This document shows, one piece after another, positions 31,512-41,917 of a stretch of 64,000 nucleotides of DNA. Source of the DNA: Picochlorum sp. 'celeri' (lineage: Eukaryota; Chlorophyta; Trebouxiophyceae); assembly GCA_010909725.1 (NCBI GenBank), contig JAACMV010000018.1:62001-126000 (forward strand), written 5' to 3'. Under the pieces are notes generated by a model. That model ran no database searches. It was not told where the DNA came from and saw only the letters and a list, made by a program, of their open reading frames with translations. Position 1 is the stretch's first letter. The number at the start of each line of letters is the position of its first letter. The position numbers and the translations under genes are program-made.

Positions 31512-32871
31512 AGTACTCTCCACTATATTCGAACCATCAAATCCGAGCCAATCCTACACAACCACATGCAAAACATCAAAAAACTACCCACCAATCGTCT
31601 CGTTGCCACAAAAATACCAGGCTAGGAGGACAATGGCCACTCGGGCAAGACCGTCCACCACAGCCACCTCTGCTCCCCAACGTGACCAGATATTCCCCAC
31701 CCAATACCTCCCAAATCACCCCGCATTCACCCTATAAACTTCAATTCTGTATACTATTATTTTCGCATACCCCCTGTACCAAACCACCCCGCAAAACAGC
31801 GTCCATGAAAAAGACGTCTTCCCCACCATATCTGACTCTTCCCTCGGCGCCTCTCATGCCCAAGTGGCCCATCTTTATCACTGATTTTAACACATATATA
31901 TAAAACCGTCTAACAAAGCAACGTGGTACCCAAAGCCCCCATCCGTCCGTCGACAATGGAGTCGACATGGAGTCACTCCAGCAGTCGGACCGAACGCGTG
32001 TGAGAATTCTACCCTCTAGGAATACCAAATTTGATCATCCTACCTTTTGAAATGAATACAAAGTGATAAATATAAATGAATGGACGTTTGAAGGTATTGG
32101 TGTTCTAGCATGCTGAGCACCTGGTCACATGCTGTCCATGCTGATCACAGATCATCATCTACATATTCTTCTTCACGACGTATTCTTCTCTCTCACAAGG
32201 ACAATGAGCTTGCATATGATGCGATTTGGATGTGCTCCTGCATGGATTGCATGGACCCATGATCAAAGACATCTCCTCTGTGAACTGGTGGTGCCTCATG
32301 CCCTGGGTGGATGCCTTGGCTGTGGTACATGGTGAGGGATATGAATGAATTGTGGTACGGGATACGCTGATGTCGCAGGGGTGTACAGCAGGCATGCCTC
32401 TGGGTGATCAAGAATGTTGTCCCTGCAGGGAGACTGCATGGTGCATGTGCATGGTCCTTGCTTGGGAGCGCATGTCGATAGGCGCGTGCTCATGGTTCCC
32501 ATTGGCCCTGAAATCTGTACAGGTATGGGTCATGACCAGTGTTGGCTCGCCCTTGGAGGATCCGAGCATCAGATCCTGAGGCCATGGAAATTGCAGTACC
32601 AATATGTGAGTTCGCAGTACCAATGCCAGGGCGCCCTAGGTGTAGCAACCAACCAACGACCCTGCTTCCATGTGACGACAGATGAGTCCAATACACCGAT
32701 CGAATGGCGTATAAATGATATGCTATAGTATTTATAAGAGTGTGTTAGTCCTGTTAGATTCGATTGAATTCACCCTGCTGGCGTTGTGAGGGACAACGGT
32801 GTAAGATTTACTCCATCGCTCGGGTTGGACTTTGTGTGTGTGGGGCATATCTGCAGTATTGATATAAGAAA
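31512..32871. other. Long intergenic region (1.36 kb), no gene supported
   Basis: The region separates two genes transcribed apart. Between about 32100 and 32730 several open frames of 60-105 codons overlap on both strands. They are rich in Cys/His/Met because of repeated CATG-like words, lack homology and fit no splice chain. The first 300 bp are C-rich on the plus strand, as expected near the start of the leftward gene. I see no tRNA or repeat array. Confidence 0.35.
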
Positions 32872-34029
32872 ATGAATTTAGGGAAAGAAAACTCCATCAC
32901 GGAGGGTCTTGGGAAGACAAACTTTGCTGCGTCTGCCATGGCAAGCGTGAAGGAGCAGTTGAAGCAGCGACTTCACGGAGTCACGGCATTGTCTGCTCAC
33001 AAGGTGGAAGAGAATGGTCGTCGAGAAGACGTGTTGAAAGAACTGAATGGAGGACAGCAGGGTAGGATTCGTAGCACGGCGGACATTGGTGTGAAGAGGT
33101 CTGCTGCCCAGGAACAGGGGGAGCGTCGAGCAGAAGGGGTGTCAGACGCGCATGCTTCTCACCATTCTGGTGCTCGAGCTGCTTCAAAGTCTTCGAGTGA
33201 GGCCAAGCGTCAGTGGAGGTTGTCTGACTTTGATATTGGGAGGCCGCTTGGGAGAGGGAAGTTTGGGAATGTGTACCTTGCTCGGGAGAAGAAGAGTGGT
33301 TATGTGGTGGCGCTGAAAGTTTTGTTCAAAAATCAGCTGCAACAATCGAATGTAGAGCACCAATTGCGCAGAGAGATTGAAATTCAATCGCATTTGAGGC
33401 ATCCGAATATTCTCAGGCTGTATGGGTACTTTTATGATGAATCTAGAGTATACCTGATATTGGAATATGCAGCAAAAGGCGAACTGTTCAAAGAATTGCA
33501 GCGATGTAGTAGATTTGATGAGCAAAGAACGGCGACGTATATCGCATCATTAGCAAATGCTCTCGTGTATTGTCACTCAAAGCACGTCATTCATAGGGAT
33601 ATCAAACCAGAAAATCTGTTAGTGGGTTTGAATGGTGAGCTGAAAATCGCAGATTTCGGCTGGTCGGTGCATGCTCCGAATTCAAGGAGAAAAACACTGT
33701 GTGGTACACTGGACTACCTTCCACCCGAGATGGTGGAAGGCTCTATGCATGATGAATGTGTCGATGTATGGTCACTTGGAGTGCTGTGCTACGAATTTCT
33801 GTTTGGGGACCCTCCGTTTGAGGCAGCAGGTCATTCAGAAACATACAAGAGAATTTTACGGGTTGATCTTCGCTTTCCAGAACAACCGAGTATTTCGGAA
33901 GAGGCCAAAGATTTAATCAGATCTCTTTTGGTGAAAAACCCATCCGAGAGAATGAAGCTGTCAAATGTCATTCAGCATCCTTGGATCACAAAGAATGCCG
34001 ATCCAAAAGTCCTTCAAAAGCTGCCATGA
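32872..34029 (+). CDS. Aurora-type serine/threonine kinase
   Basis: A single exon encodes 385 aa. A basic, low-complexity N-terminus of about 115 residues precedes a complete kinase domain (about 120-375): [52 protein letters not shown] and the activation-loop signature [16 protein letters not shown] with the threonine whose phosphorylation activates Auroras. All catalytic residues are present. It controls mitotic spindle and chromosome segregation. The single copy cannot be called A or B. Short Lys/Arg-rich motifs in the N-terminus may bind microtubules or act as degradation signals. Confidence 0.95.
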   Translation: MNLGKENSITEGLGKTNFAASAMASVKEQLKQRLHGVTALSAHKVEENGRREDVLKELNGGQQGRIRSTADIGVKRSAAQEQGERRAEGVSDAHASHHSGARAASKSSSEAKRQWRLSDFDIGRPLGRGKFGNVYLAREKKSGYVVALKVLFKNQLQQSNVEHQLRREIEIQSHLRHPNILRLYGYFYDESRVYLILEYAAKGELFKELQRCSRFDEQRTATYIASLANALVYCHSKHVIHRDIKPENLLVGLNGELKIADFGWSVHAPNSRRKTLCGTLDYLPPEMVEGSMHDECVDVWSLGVLCYEFLFGDPPFEAAGHSETYKRILRVDLRFPEQPSISEEAKDLIRSLLVKNPSERMKLSNVIQHPWITKNADPKVLQKLP

Positions 34030-34190
34030 TGGTGTTTGTTAAAATAATAAATTGTGCGTCGTATGTGAACAAGAAAATCGCTCACTGCATTTTGCAGTTG
34101 AACAAGAAAAAAAATGGCATTATACCTATGCAAATTCGCTGTAGTATTGTTATCTGTAGTATATTCTGAGTAGGTATAACGAAAGCCTAC

Positions 34191-35582
34191 TTATTCAGTC
34201 GACTTATTAATATCATGCTTGTTCGTATCCTCATTTGACTTCCCATCCTTGCCCTCGAATGGCTCACTGGCAAACATCCCCAGATTGATATTCTCGTACA
34301 TCTTGCGAGCAGAATCATTATGGCTATGAGACAAATCACCCATTCTCTGTTTCGACTGCATACGGACAGCTTCCAATTTGACAGGATCGATTTTCCACAC
34401 AGTCTCATGCTTCACTTTCCGACCAGTATTCACAAATATTTGCTCTGATGACAGCACCTTTCGCACTTGAATCTTCCATCGTGGGACATGTTTTGTGTCT
34501 GGAGCAATACTATAGTCCAGCTGTGACCTAAAATCCTCATTTGACTCTATAGCATCAAAGATATCCGGAGCAACCCCTTGTTTATCAGGAAACGTGTCCA
34601 TCACCGCCACAATCATCCACTTGTATGCCACTTTTTTGCGGTGATGCTTGCGTTTCTCCCTACTATTGCTTTTTCCCTCCTCAGACCCTTCCGCCTGAAT
34701 CTTCTTGAGAAGACTTTTGTACTTCCTACGACTCACAACAGGATCGCAGTGAAACTTCTCTCCCAATTTCTTCCAATCAACCTGTCCGAGTTCAGATACA
34801 ATCCCACACTCTGCTTGGTAGGCCTTGTCCTTCACCAAACGGACAAGTTCATTTGTTTCATCCTCAGTCCATCTTTTTCTCCCTTCTAACTTTGCACCTG
34901 CACTTCCCTGAACAGTGTTCTTGTTATAAATAGAATAGGGTCCATGGAACCCTTTTACCATCAACCAGTGTTTCTTGCGCAAGGCATTTTGAGACCTCCC
35001 AAAATGCTCCTCCAATCTCCTCCAATCAAGCTTTACACTACCAGTTATCGAAAGCCTATACGCTTCATCATGTACCAATTTGAACAGTTCCTCTTCATCC
35101 GTTTCATCCCACCACTTCTTCTCAGACGAGGACACGTCCTCTGGCCCAGGCGGTGGTGCTGTGGTGATGTACATTTGCCCTGTAAGGATGGCTTGCAGCT
35201 CCTCCGGCGACAAATTCTGCAAGGCATCCATTTGCGGCTGAATACTCATCTGCAGCGATGGGTCAATCCCTTCCTCCTCCCCTAACCCCTCCTGAAGATG
35301 ACCCTGTGTCTCAGTCTCAGTAACTCCACCTCTACCAGGAAAAGCCATGGACGTTTGTATCGCAGCAAGCTGCTCGGCTGTCAACCCACCCAGCTGCAAA
35401 AGAGGGTATGGATCCTTCTCTCTTACATCCCTCTCCTCCTCGGACACCACGTGTGCCAGCTCAGCAAGGCCCTCACCCGTCTTTTGCCTCTTCGCAGATG
35501 CCGGTTCTACCCCTTCTTCTACCAACGATTTTTCCTCAGATGTTGCTTTATTTTCCATATCACCGATTGATTCCTGTTCCAT
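34191..35582 (-). CDS. SANT/Myb-like protein with C-terminal winged-helix-like domain (paralogue 1)
   Basis: A single exon encodes 463 aa. The acidic N-terminal 150 residues contain two short repeats of an L-x-x-x-Q/E-L-x-A-I type (GLTAEQLAAI; LSPEELQAI). Two Myb/SANT-like repeats follow at about 155-215 (WWDETDEEELFKLV...DWRRLEEHFGRS) and 235-300 (RWTEDETNELVRLV...DWKKLGEKF). A basic hinge precedes a conserved domain at about 325-405 (YKWMIVAVMDTFPDKQGV...WKIQVRKVLSSEQIF) that resembles a winged helix. The same set of domains occurs in the gene at 39366-41450, so this is a small local family, probably DNA-binding transcription or chromatin factors. No known factor name fits. Confidence 0.75.
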   Translation of the reverse strand: MEQESIGDMENKATSEEKSLVEEGVEPASAKRQKTGEGLAELAHVVSEEERDVREKDPYPLLQLGGLTAEQLAAIQTSMAFPGRGGVTETETQGHLQEGLGEEEGIDPSLQMSIQPQMDALQNLSPEELQAILTGQMYITTAPPPGPEDVSSSEKKWWDETDEEELFKLVHDEAYRLSITGSVKLDWRRLEEHFGRSQNALRKKHWLMVKGFHGPYSIYNKNTVQGSAGAKLEGRKRWTEDETNELVRLVKDKAYQAECGIVSELGQVDWKKLGEKFHCDPVVSRRKYKSLLKKIQAEGSEEGKSNSREKRKHHRKKVAYKWMIVAVMDTFPDKQGVAPDIFDAIESNEDFRSQLDYSIAPDTKHVPRWKIQVRKVLSSEQIFVNTGRKVKHETVWKIDPVKLEAVRMQSKQRMGDLSHSHNDSARKMYENINLGMFASEPFEGKDGKSNEDTNKHDINKSTE

Positions 35583-36638
35583 TGTAGGAGGGTTCTACGG
35601 TGGAAAGATTTGTACAAATGTACTCAGAAAAACATGATAGACTCGTAAAATCTCTTCGTACAGGGTATCATTGAATTATACCATGGTTTAAAAAATTGAT
35701 ATCACGCAGTGGACTACTATACCAATGTATCCATTCGATAGCAGCAGTCGTCAACCAACACTGGCAGCAACTCTGTCTCCACTGGACTCAACGATGGTTG
35801 ATGCTGTAATCAAAACAATTAGTAGGACATTTAATAATAACAATAGATCATTGCTATTCTGTGCAGCTGAATCGTTCTTCTTGTCTCGAATGGAGGAAAA
35901 TCAAATGACCGGATACCCGGTATAATTATACCAGTCTTACAAGACATCGTCGTGATGACGCCGTCATCCAGAACCAAGGTGTCTCATTCGGAGATATTAT
36001 TCTTATATGAATGTACCAGAATATCTATTTATAATCACTGCATAGGGCAATAGGGGGCACGACAGCGTCTGTCAGCTGCTGACTGCCAAACTGATCAATT
36101 TGACTTACAAGCACTGCGATTGTCGGCAGAGACTGAGAAGAACTGGATGTTATTGATGCATTGATTATTGTTTGAATCTCATGAAATGCTGCATTGTCCA
36201 TTTGGATGCCGCGGGGAGTTTTTGGGCACGTGGCTTCATTCGGAATCATGTGCCGCGGGCGGTCCCGCATATGCGGGTATAAAATGGCGGTCCGCCCAGT
36301 TCTCAATTCAGTCTGAATTACTTATAAAAATACTTGAACTCAATTTATACCTATCAAGGTCATATTACTTAACGGGTCATTGATACTTGTTGGTACGTGT
36401 GTGTGTCTTCCTCGTTGACTGACTTTGTGGATCACTTCCGGAGGTTGGTTCAACATGGCCCCATACATGTGATTGCGCTCCAATGTATGGGTATATATGT
36501 ACTACTATGATTAAAGATTTCATCTTTTATGCGTGGTGTTGCAGTTTATCGCGGGATTGATACGAGACACCTACCCGCGTCCTATACCAAAGTTCGAGAG
36601 TTACGAGAGATATTTCTATTACCATTATAGTGAGAACA
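35583..36638. promoter_or_regulatory. Intergenic region with palindromic TATA-type promoter of the chitinase gene
   Basis: At 36264-36277 a perfect 14-bp palindrome CCCGCATATGCGGG abuts TATAAAA (36278-36284), flanked by GGCGGTCC repeats. This is a core-promoter-like cluster about 355 bp before the chitinase ATG. TTGGTACGTGTG near 36390 and GTTGCAGTTT near 36541 could be the ends of a 5'-leader intron. Two short open frames (35725-35925 plus; 36025-36200 minus) look like chance, although the minus one has a GTAAGT donor-like site. Confidence 0.45.
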
Positions 36639-38336
36639 ATGAGCGCAGTAAAATTATTATTGGTTGCTACATTGATTGGGAGTGTACAGGGGAGCAGGAG
36701 GTTGCATGGGGATGTGTCTGGTTGCGGTGCCGTTGATGCAGCCTGCTGGTGCAAGTCAACAGGCCTGGTTGGGGGGTATGCTGATGTCGAGGTCGGGTGC
36801 GAATCATTCTATGAATGCCTCGCTGATGGAAGAGGGTTCTATAAGGATTGCCCTGCTGGATTAATGTATGATAATAAGATGGGCATCTGCAACTGGCCAT
36901 CTGAAGTGTCTTGCGAGGGTCCAAAGCCAGAGCCTTCTCCAGAGCCAGAGCCTTCTCCAGAGCCACAACCATCTCCAGAGCCAGAACCTTCTCCAGAGCC
37001 ATCGCCATCTCCAGAGCCAGAGCCAGAGCCATCTCCAGAGCCAGAGCCTTCTCCAGAGCCAGAGCCTTCTCCATCTCCATCTCCATCTCCATCTCCATCT
37101 CCATCTCCAGAGGACGATGGCTATCCATGTGATCAGGGGGATTCATCTTGTTTCTGCGAGTACATTGGTGAAGATGGAATGTTTGCAGATGTTAAAGATG
37201 GATGCAGATCCTACTTCTGGTGTGTGAATGGAGCAGATTACTACAGAAGTTGCTCCAATGGTTTGTTATTCAACAATGACCAAAAAGCATGTGATTGGTC
37301 TGATAATGTCAAATGCTCTTCATCAGACCCAAGCCCATCACCTCCAAGCCCATCTCCAGAGCCTTCTCCAGAGCCAGTTCCCTCGCCATCCCCTGTCCCA
37401 TCACCATCACCAGGTCCTGTGCCAGTACCAACAGGCGGAAACAAATATGTCGCCTATTTCCAAACCTGGAGCGATCCATGGAAATCCAACCCAAAGGACT
37501 CTGCTTTGGCGAATTTACCTCCATACTTGACGCATGTGATCCTATCCTTTATGAGACCAGAGACCACATACAATGGAGGACTGACATTCGAGGGCACAGG
37601 TATTGATTTTTCATCATCGCCTACAGTGGTCAAAGACTCTATTGCCCTGCTGAAACAAAGAAACCCAGGAGTTAAGGTACTTATTGCTGTTGGAGGAGCC
37701 ACCTACACCAATTTTAAACAAATGAATGCAGCAGGAATTGCCAAATTCGTGGAGGAATTTGGGCTGGATGGTGTTGATCTTGACTATGAACCATCATCTG
37801 CAAGCTGCACGATCTCATCCAATGATATCAGCTGCCAAACAGACCAGGAATACATTGAATCTGTCAACGCTCTTCGTGCAGCTCTTCCAAGACCTTTGAT
37901 ACTATCCAATGCACCTTGGTCTGTGGGAGCTTATGGACTGGGAACATGGCGGGATAGTCAACCAAGAAGTCCATTCACTGGTGTCGCAATCAACATGCTC
38001 AAATCAGTAGGAGACAAGCTCGACTTGCTCAATGTGATGTCGTATGATGCTGGAAACACATACTCTCCCATTGAAGCACTGGCTGCCTACTCACATTACT
38101 TCAAGGGTGACATTGCCATGGGAGTAGAGGTGGCAAACGAAGCATGGGGAGGACACGTGATCACAATGGAGGAGGTTGATGCACTTGCTGATGCTGTCCT
38201 GAGCTCAGGTCGCTCCACAAATGGAATGATGCTCTGGTCTCTGCAAAAGAGAGCCGACCAGGGGCCAACAGCCCTTGAGATTTCACAAAGAGTCTGTTCT
38301 ATTTTTGACTTACCATCTTGCTCAGATTCTTTTTAA
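36639..38336 (+). CDS. Secreted GH18 chitinase with two peritrophin-like chitin-binding modules
   Basis: A single exon encodes 565 aa. [18 protein letters not shown] is a signal peptide. Two Cys-rich modules, about residues 28-90 and 160-227, share the CBM14/peritrophin-A pattern (C...G..ADVE.GC..F.EC/WC...... C..GL.F.......C.W...V.C). They are separated by a Pro/Glu/Ser repeat linker (94-157), and a second Pro/Ser linker leads into the GH18 domain (about 267-560). The catalytic D-x-x-D-x-D-x-E is present as D377, D380, D382 and E384 (DGVDLDYEP), and VMSYDAG and MLWSLQ are also GH18-like. It should hydrolyse chitin outside the cell. Two CBM14 modules on an algal-looking genome are unusual, since such modules are best known from animals. 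Confidence 0.88.
   Translation: MSAVKLLLVATLIGSVQGSRRLHGDVSGCGAVDAACWCKSTGLVGGYADVEVGCESFYECLADGRGFYKDCPAGLMYDNKMGICNWPSEVSCEGPKPEPSPEPEPSPEPQPSPEPEPSPEPSPSPEPEPEPSPEPEPSPEPEPSPSPSPSPSPSPSPEDDGYPCDQGDSSCFCEYIGEDGMFADVKDGCRSYFWCVNGADYYRSCSNGLLFNNDQKACDWSDNVKCSSSDPSPSPPSPSPEPSPEPVPSPSPVPSPSPGPVPVPTGGNKYVAYFQTWSDPWKSNPKDSALANLPPYLTHVILSFMRPETTYNGGLTFEGTGIDFSSSPTVVKDSIALLKQRNPGVKVLIAVGGATYTNFKQMNAAGIAKFVEEFGLDGVDLDYEPSSASCTISSNDISCQTDQEYIESVNALRAALPRPLILSNAPWSVGAYGLGTWRDSQPRSPFTGVAINMLKSVGDKLDLLNVMSYDAGNTYSPIEALAAYSHYFKGDIAMGVEVANEAWGGHVITMEEVDALADAVLSSGRSTNGMMLWSLQKRADQGPTALEISQRVCSIFDLPSCSDSF
36921..37110 (+). repeat. Coding minisatellite: Pro-Glu-Ser linker
   Basis: Repeats of CCAGAGCCTTCTCCAGAG and close variants (6- and 12-bp registers) encode alternating PEPS/PSPEP units, ending in a run of CCATCT encoding Pro-Ser. 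It forms the linker between the two chitin-binding modules. Such repeats change length by slippage, so this linker is probably polymorphic. Confidence 0.85.
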
Positions 38337-38640
38337 TCATCACTTGCACGTATTGTTTTAGCTGTAAGATTGAATCAAATTCGTCCCATAGAATCCTTCC
38401 GAGATTGCAATCTCTTCTCACCAATTGGTGAGTCACTCTTGATAATTCAGTTGTGAGCGCCAATCCCATGTTCGAGTCGCTCACCTGAGAAATCCAGTCA
38501 AACGTCCCAGACACGAGCGCTGATGCGCTATAATTGAATTCCTCTTGAGATATTTTTAGAGGCACGTATCGTTTTATCGCAGAGAGACGGGTCTTTTCAT
38601 CCTTGTCCTGTACCTGAGGCCCACTGCTGCAGGTGCCCAT
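38299..38640 (-). CDS. Small hypothetical protein with Gly2 (possible N-myristoylation), overlapping chitinase end
   Basis: The open frame has 113 codons and begins MGTCSSGPQ, which fits an N-myristoylation/palmitoylation signal (Gly2, Cys4, small residues). The rest is amphipathic-helical and ends [11 protein letters not shown]. It overlaps the last 38 bp of the chitinase coding sequence on the other strand, so it may be real or a chance frame. I recognise no family. Nothing else on either strand explains this stretch. Confidence 0.4.
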   Translation of the reverse strand: MGTCSSGPQVQDKDEKTRLSAIKRYVPLKISQEEFNYSASALVSGTFDWISQVSDSNMGLALTTELSRVTHQLVRRDCNLGRILWDEFDSILQLKQYVQVMIKKNLSKMVSQK

Positions 38641-39365
38641 TTTCCGATTCTTTCTCTGCGAATACTATTTTGGCATATTTATATAGAGAATAGAAGGAAC
38701 GCGGTACCTTTTACGCGGCAATAATTGTCTCTGTGAGAGAAAACGCAGGTCTACACGCACGTACGAAGCGCCTTGGCTTTGTTGCAATAGGGCGGCGAGA
38801 CTTGATACCAGGGCATGCAATAATATTGAATATATCGCGGTAGAAGAGGGCAACGTTTCCTGGTACGTGTACAGTATGGTGCGGGTGGGAAAGCGTCGAC
38901 ACTGGGTGTGTGTCAACAACAGAACCCAAGGGGCATGATGGGAATGAGGGCTCTGGGCTATGCGTTTCTGATGGATTTTCTTATTGCATTTTGTTGATTA
39001 TTGAGTATTCTCATATTGGCTTTCGGATGGAAAAATTTCGGGGCGTTGGAACTGTTTGAAAATATTATGTGCGGGGACAAATACTCAAACCAGACTCAAT
39101 TGATGTTTATGTGTTGAATGGGATCATTTGGTTGGTTGGGAAACAACACACATGTCTGAATCATTTCATTGGAATAACTGATGATGTCGGATTGTCGGAA
39201 GCGTGACGCTTGGCTGTCTTATTGTCCGTTGTCAGGGTGTCTGAAGATGTGGGCCTTACCGGGGACAGTTGACCAGAGAAACCCTCCTTGGAGGGAAGTA
39301 GTGCAGGCATGTTGATGCTATTATTGACGTACTTGACTGTATCTTGTGCAGATTATGAATTAAAA
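38641..39365. other. Intergenic region upstream of SANT paralogue 2
   Basis: No gene is supported in these 725 bp. Just before the ATG at 39366 the sequence TATCTTGTGCAG (ends 39352) is a strong 3' splice-site candidate, so the in-frame segment from 39309, which would add a hydrophobic MLMLLLTYL stretch, is more likely intron than coding. Confidence 0.4.
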
Positions 39366-41450
39366 ATGCCGGACATTAATCAAAAGGATTCCGAAGGCAA
39401 GGTGCCATGGTCACCACAAGAGGAGCAGGAACTTATGCGATTGCTGCATGATGAAGTACACCATGCAAACACATTCGGGGATACGCAGATGAGCTGGGCT
39501 CGGATAGGTCAGTACTTTAGAAGGAGTGTGGATGAAGTGAGAATTAAATTTGACCAATTGCAAAGCCAGGTGGAACAAGCATACAGACAAACAGCTGGTG
39601 TAAACGGGCTTCTGCCAAGTCAGCCTCATGACTATGAGAACCAGTATCAGCCAAGTATGGCGCATCAGAGGGGTGATATGATCGGTTATGCTCAGCCTAC
39701 TCCATCTCCAGGGGAAATGGCAGCATATATGCAGCAAAATCTAGGTTATTATCATGATCCATCGCAGTATCCCGACTTGCATGATCATGCAGCATACTTA
39801 CCAGACCAACATCAATATCTTCCATCATACTATCCACACCAGATGCATCATCAGCATGTCGAACAGGAGCAAGGGGATGGGATTCCAAAGAAGAGCACTG
39901 CTCCTAAGAACGACAAGGGCTTCTGGAAGGAGGAGGAGCAATTGGAACTCTTACATCTTGTAAGGAACACACAATATCGAGAGCAAGTAACTGGAAGAAA
40001 AGAAATCGATTGGGGTTTGATTGCCAAGCACTTGGGCAGGGGAAAGCGAAGTGTGCAAAGGAAGTATGACAATTTGAAATCTGCAACAGTTGGAGCAGAT
40101 GGTTCCCTTGTGCTGCCTCCCAATGATGGGAAAAAGTGGTCTCCTAGCGAGGTTGACGATTTGATGAAGCTTGGCGATCCAGATGATAGTTCATATCGCA
40201 AAGAGCTGCTTGGCATAGACAAAGTGGACTGGAGGAAGTTTGGTGAATATTTTGGCCGTTCATATGAGAGTGTGGCCTACAAGTATTCCTATGTCAAAAA
40301 TACAGCAGTGACGAATAGAGGGAAAAGAAAGCATGAGAAGGCAAAACACTCGACGTCATATAAAGAGATGGCTATCACCGCCCTCCAAACTTTGGGTGGA
40401 GAGGGCACGAGTGGTCAGATCTGCAATATCATTAGTAGCCACCCAGTGTTCTGCACGCAATTAGATTCAGCTATAGTTAGTGGAAAAAAGACTTTGAAGA
40501 GATGGAAACATGGTGTTAGATCCGCTTTGAATGCATTTGAAATGTTCCAGAAAACAGGGGATACATGTGAAGGGGAGGTTGTCTGGCGATTGGACGAGGC
40601 AAGTGTTCAGGCTGACCTTACCTCATTACGCACCAAGTCGGGCAAGATCAAAACCAATCCTGCAAGGAAAATGTCTGTGAAAAAGAAGCCAACGAAAAAG
40701 AAGGGAGAAAGCTCAACCGGAGTTGTTACCATTCAGGATGAAGAAGGTGCTAGTGAGATCCTTGCCCACATGGCACAAGCAAAAACTGGGACATTACAAG
40801 CTCCCGCTGCAGCGAACACTTCCGAAGATCCAAACTCTAATCCAGCGAATGCAGGATACAACAATACCAATAACAACGTCACCGAGGGGCTATTCAACCA
40901 GGTTCCGATCATGCAGCAAATTTTGGAGAGCAATCCTACTGCAGAGCAGCTGAGCCAGCTCCCGCCGGAGCATCTGGCCATGCTACAGCGGCAACTGGAG
41001 AATGGTCAGGTTATGCAACAGTATCCGGCGCCTTATGAATCGCATCGCAGAGGACAGATGGAACAGAATCCTCAACATGGTGTGTATGATGTTGCCCCGC
41101 CTCAGAATTACCCGGTCTATGACCAATACGATCAGCAACAAATGATGGAGCAGTATGCTTCTGCCGTCAACCATGATGCAGCCCAGCATGCTGCGATGTC
41201 TCAAGGCGTGCAGATGGGACAGCCTTTTGATTCTGGGATGCAAATGAACCCACTTCGGCAGCCAGGGCCTCCCTATGACTATGCCATGTATATGCCTTAC
41301 GGTGCATACATGGCACATCAATACGAAGGATCTCACGGCGTTCCACCTCCAGAACAGCAGCAATATCATCCAGATGTACAATACGGTGGACAGCAGATGT
41401 ATCAAGTACGTCCTGGTCAACAGCATGACCAGCAGCAGTATCATCATTAA
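39366..41450 (+). CDS. SANT/Myb-like protein with winged-helix-like domain (paralogue 2)
   Basis: A single exon encodes 694 aa from the ATG at 39366. An alternative ATG at 39309 would add a hydrophobic stretch unsuited to a nuclear factor. Three SANT-like repeats are seen: about 10-65 (PWSPQEEQELMRLL), 185-240 (FWKEEEQLELLHLV...WGLIAKHLGRGKRS) and 255-315 (KWSPSEVDDLMKL...WRKFGEYFGRSYES). They are followed by the winged-helix-like domain at about 335-410 (YKEMAITALQTLGGEG...LKRWKHGVRSALNAFE). The rest is Gln/Pro/Tyr/Met-rich and disordered, a typical activation-type tail. The order of domains is the same as in 34191-35582, with one more repeat. Confidence 0.75.
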   Translation: MPDINQKDSEGKVPWSPQEEQELMRLLHDEVHHANTFGDTQMSWARIGQYFRRSVDEVRIKFDQLQSQVEQAYRQTAGVNGLLPSQPHDYENQYQPSMAHQRGDMIGYAQPTPSPGEMAAYMQQNLGYYHDPSQYPDLHDHAAYLPDQHQYLPSYYPHQMHHQHVEQEQGDGIPKKSTAPKNDKGFWKEEEQLELLHLVRNTQYREQVTGRKEIDWGLIAKHLGRGKRSVQRKYDNLKSATVGADGSLVLPPNDGKKWSPSEVDDLMKLGDPDDSSYRKELLGIDKVDWRKFGEYFGRSYESVAYKYSYVKNTAVTNRGKRKHEKAKHSTSYKEMAITALQTLGGEGTSGQICNIISSHPVFCTQLDSAIVSGKKTLKRWKHGVRSALNAFEMFQKTGDTCEGEVVWRLDEASVQADLTSLRTKSGKIKTNPARKMSVKKKPTKKKGESSTGVVTIQDEEGASEILAHMAQAKTGTLQAPAAANTSEDPNSNPANAGYNNTNNNVTEGLFNQVPIMQQILESNPTAEQLSQLPPEHLAMLQRQLENGQVMQQYPAPYESHRRGQMEQNPQHGVYDVAPPQNYPVYDQYDQQQMMEQYASAVNHDAAQHAAMSQGVQMGQPFDSGMQMNPLRQPGPPYDYAMYMPYGAYMAHQYEGSHGVPPPEQQQYHPDVQYGGQQMYQVRPGQQHDQQQYHH

Positions 41451-41510
41451 TGTGAATACTTGTCAGAGAGAAATGTGACTGTTAAATACTCAGAGAAAAC
41501 CATAATAATA

Positions 41511-41917
41511 CTAAATGTCATCAACATCCTCGAAGTCGACCAAATCTTCCTCGGCATCGACGTCATCATCAATAAGGGCATCTGTATCGTTGACACGGAT
41601 ATTATCTGGCAACTCCCCATACTGTTTTAAAGATCTAGCCTCATCTGCCATGTACTTCAAGATGACATCCGCCTTTTCATCCTGATATTCTCGTAATCCA
41701 ACCAAAACAATGTCACCAGTGTTCACCCAAACCTTCTTCCTCATCTTACCGCGAATGTGACATAATCTCTTCACACCATCAATGCAGTAAGCCTCCAGAC
41801 GACCATTTCCAAGCATTCGCAGCACCTGTGCGTACTCTTGCCCATCCTCCTTGAAAATAAGCTCTCGCTTCTCCTCATTCTCGTTCTTTCCCCTTCTTCT
41901 ATTCTTTCCTCCTTTAC
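41511..41917 (-). CDS. EIF1A: Translation initiation factor eIF1A, main exon (first exon not resolved)
   Basis: The exon 41917-41511 encodes the [15 protein letters not shown] start region, the OB-fold ([22 protein letters not shown]..., [23 protein letters not shown]) and the acidic C-terminal tail, 134 aa. eIF1A scans for the start codon with eIF1 on the 40S subunit. The acceptor at 41918-41919 (CACGTGCAG) implies a very short first exon carrying the ATG and about five codons, which I could not place with confidence upstream; MPKNK-like codons were not found within 250 bp. Convergent with SANT paralogue 2, 60 bp apart. Confidence 0.9.

Noticed and set aside
32100..32730. Overlapping Cys/His/Met-rich frames on both strands between the MATH and Aurora genes
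   Set aside because: Equal support on both strands, no homology and no consistent exon chain point to compositional chance.
35725..35925. Small plus-strand frame of 66 codons
   Set aside because: It has an ATG but no homology, no splice partner and no compositional signal; a real micro-gene is possible but unsupported.
36025..36200. Minus-strand 58-codon frame with a GTAAGT donor-like site
   Set aside because: The candidate spliced product would stop almost at once after the next acceptor, and no homology is visible.
36921..37110. Short tandem repeats considered as a CRISPR-like array
   Set aside because: The units are direct, have no unique spacers, lie inside an open chitinase frame and encode a typical linker. 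CRISPR is not expected in nuclear DNA.
36667..37146. Minus-strand frame rich in Met/Glu over the chitinase linker
   Set aside because: It is the complement of the Pro-Glu-Ser repeat; the pattern comes from the repeat only.
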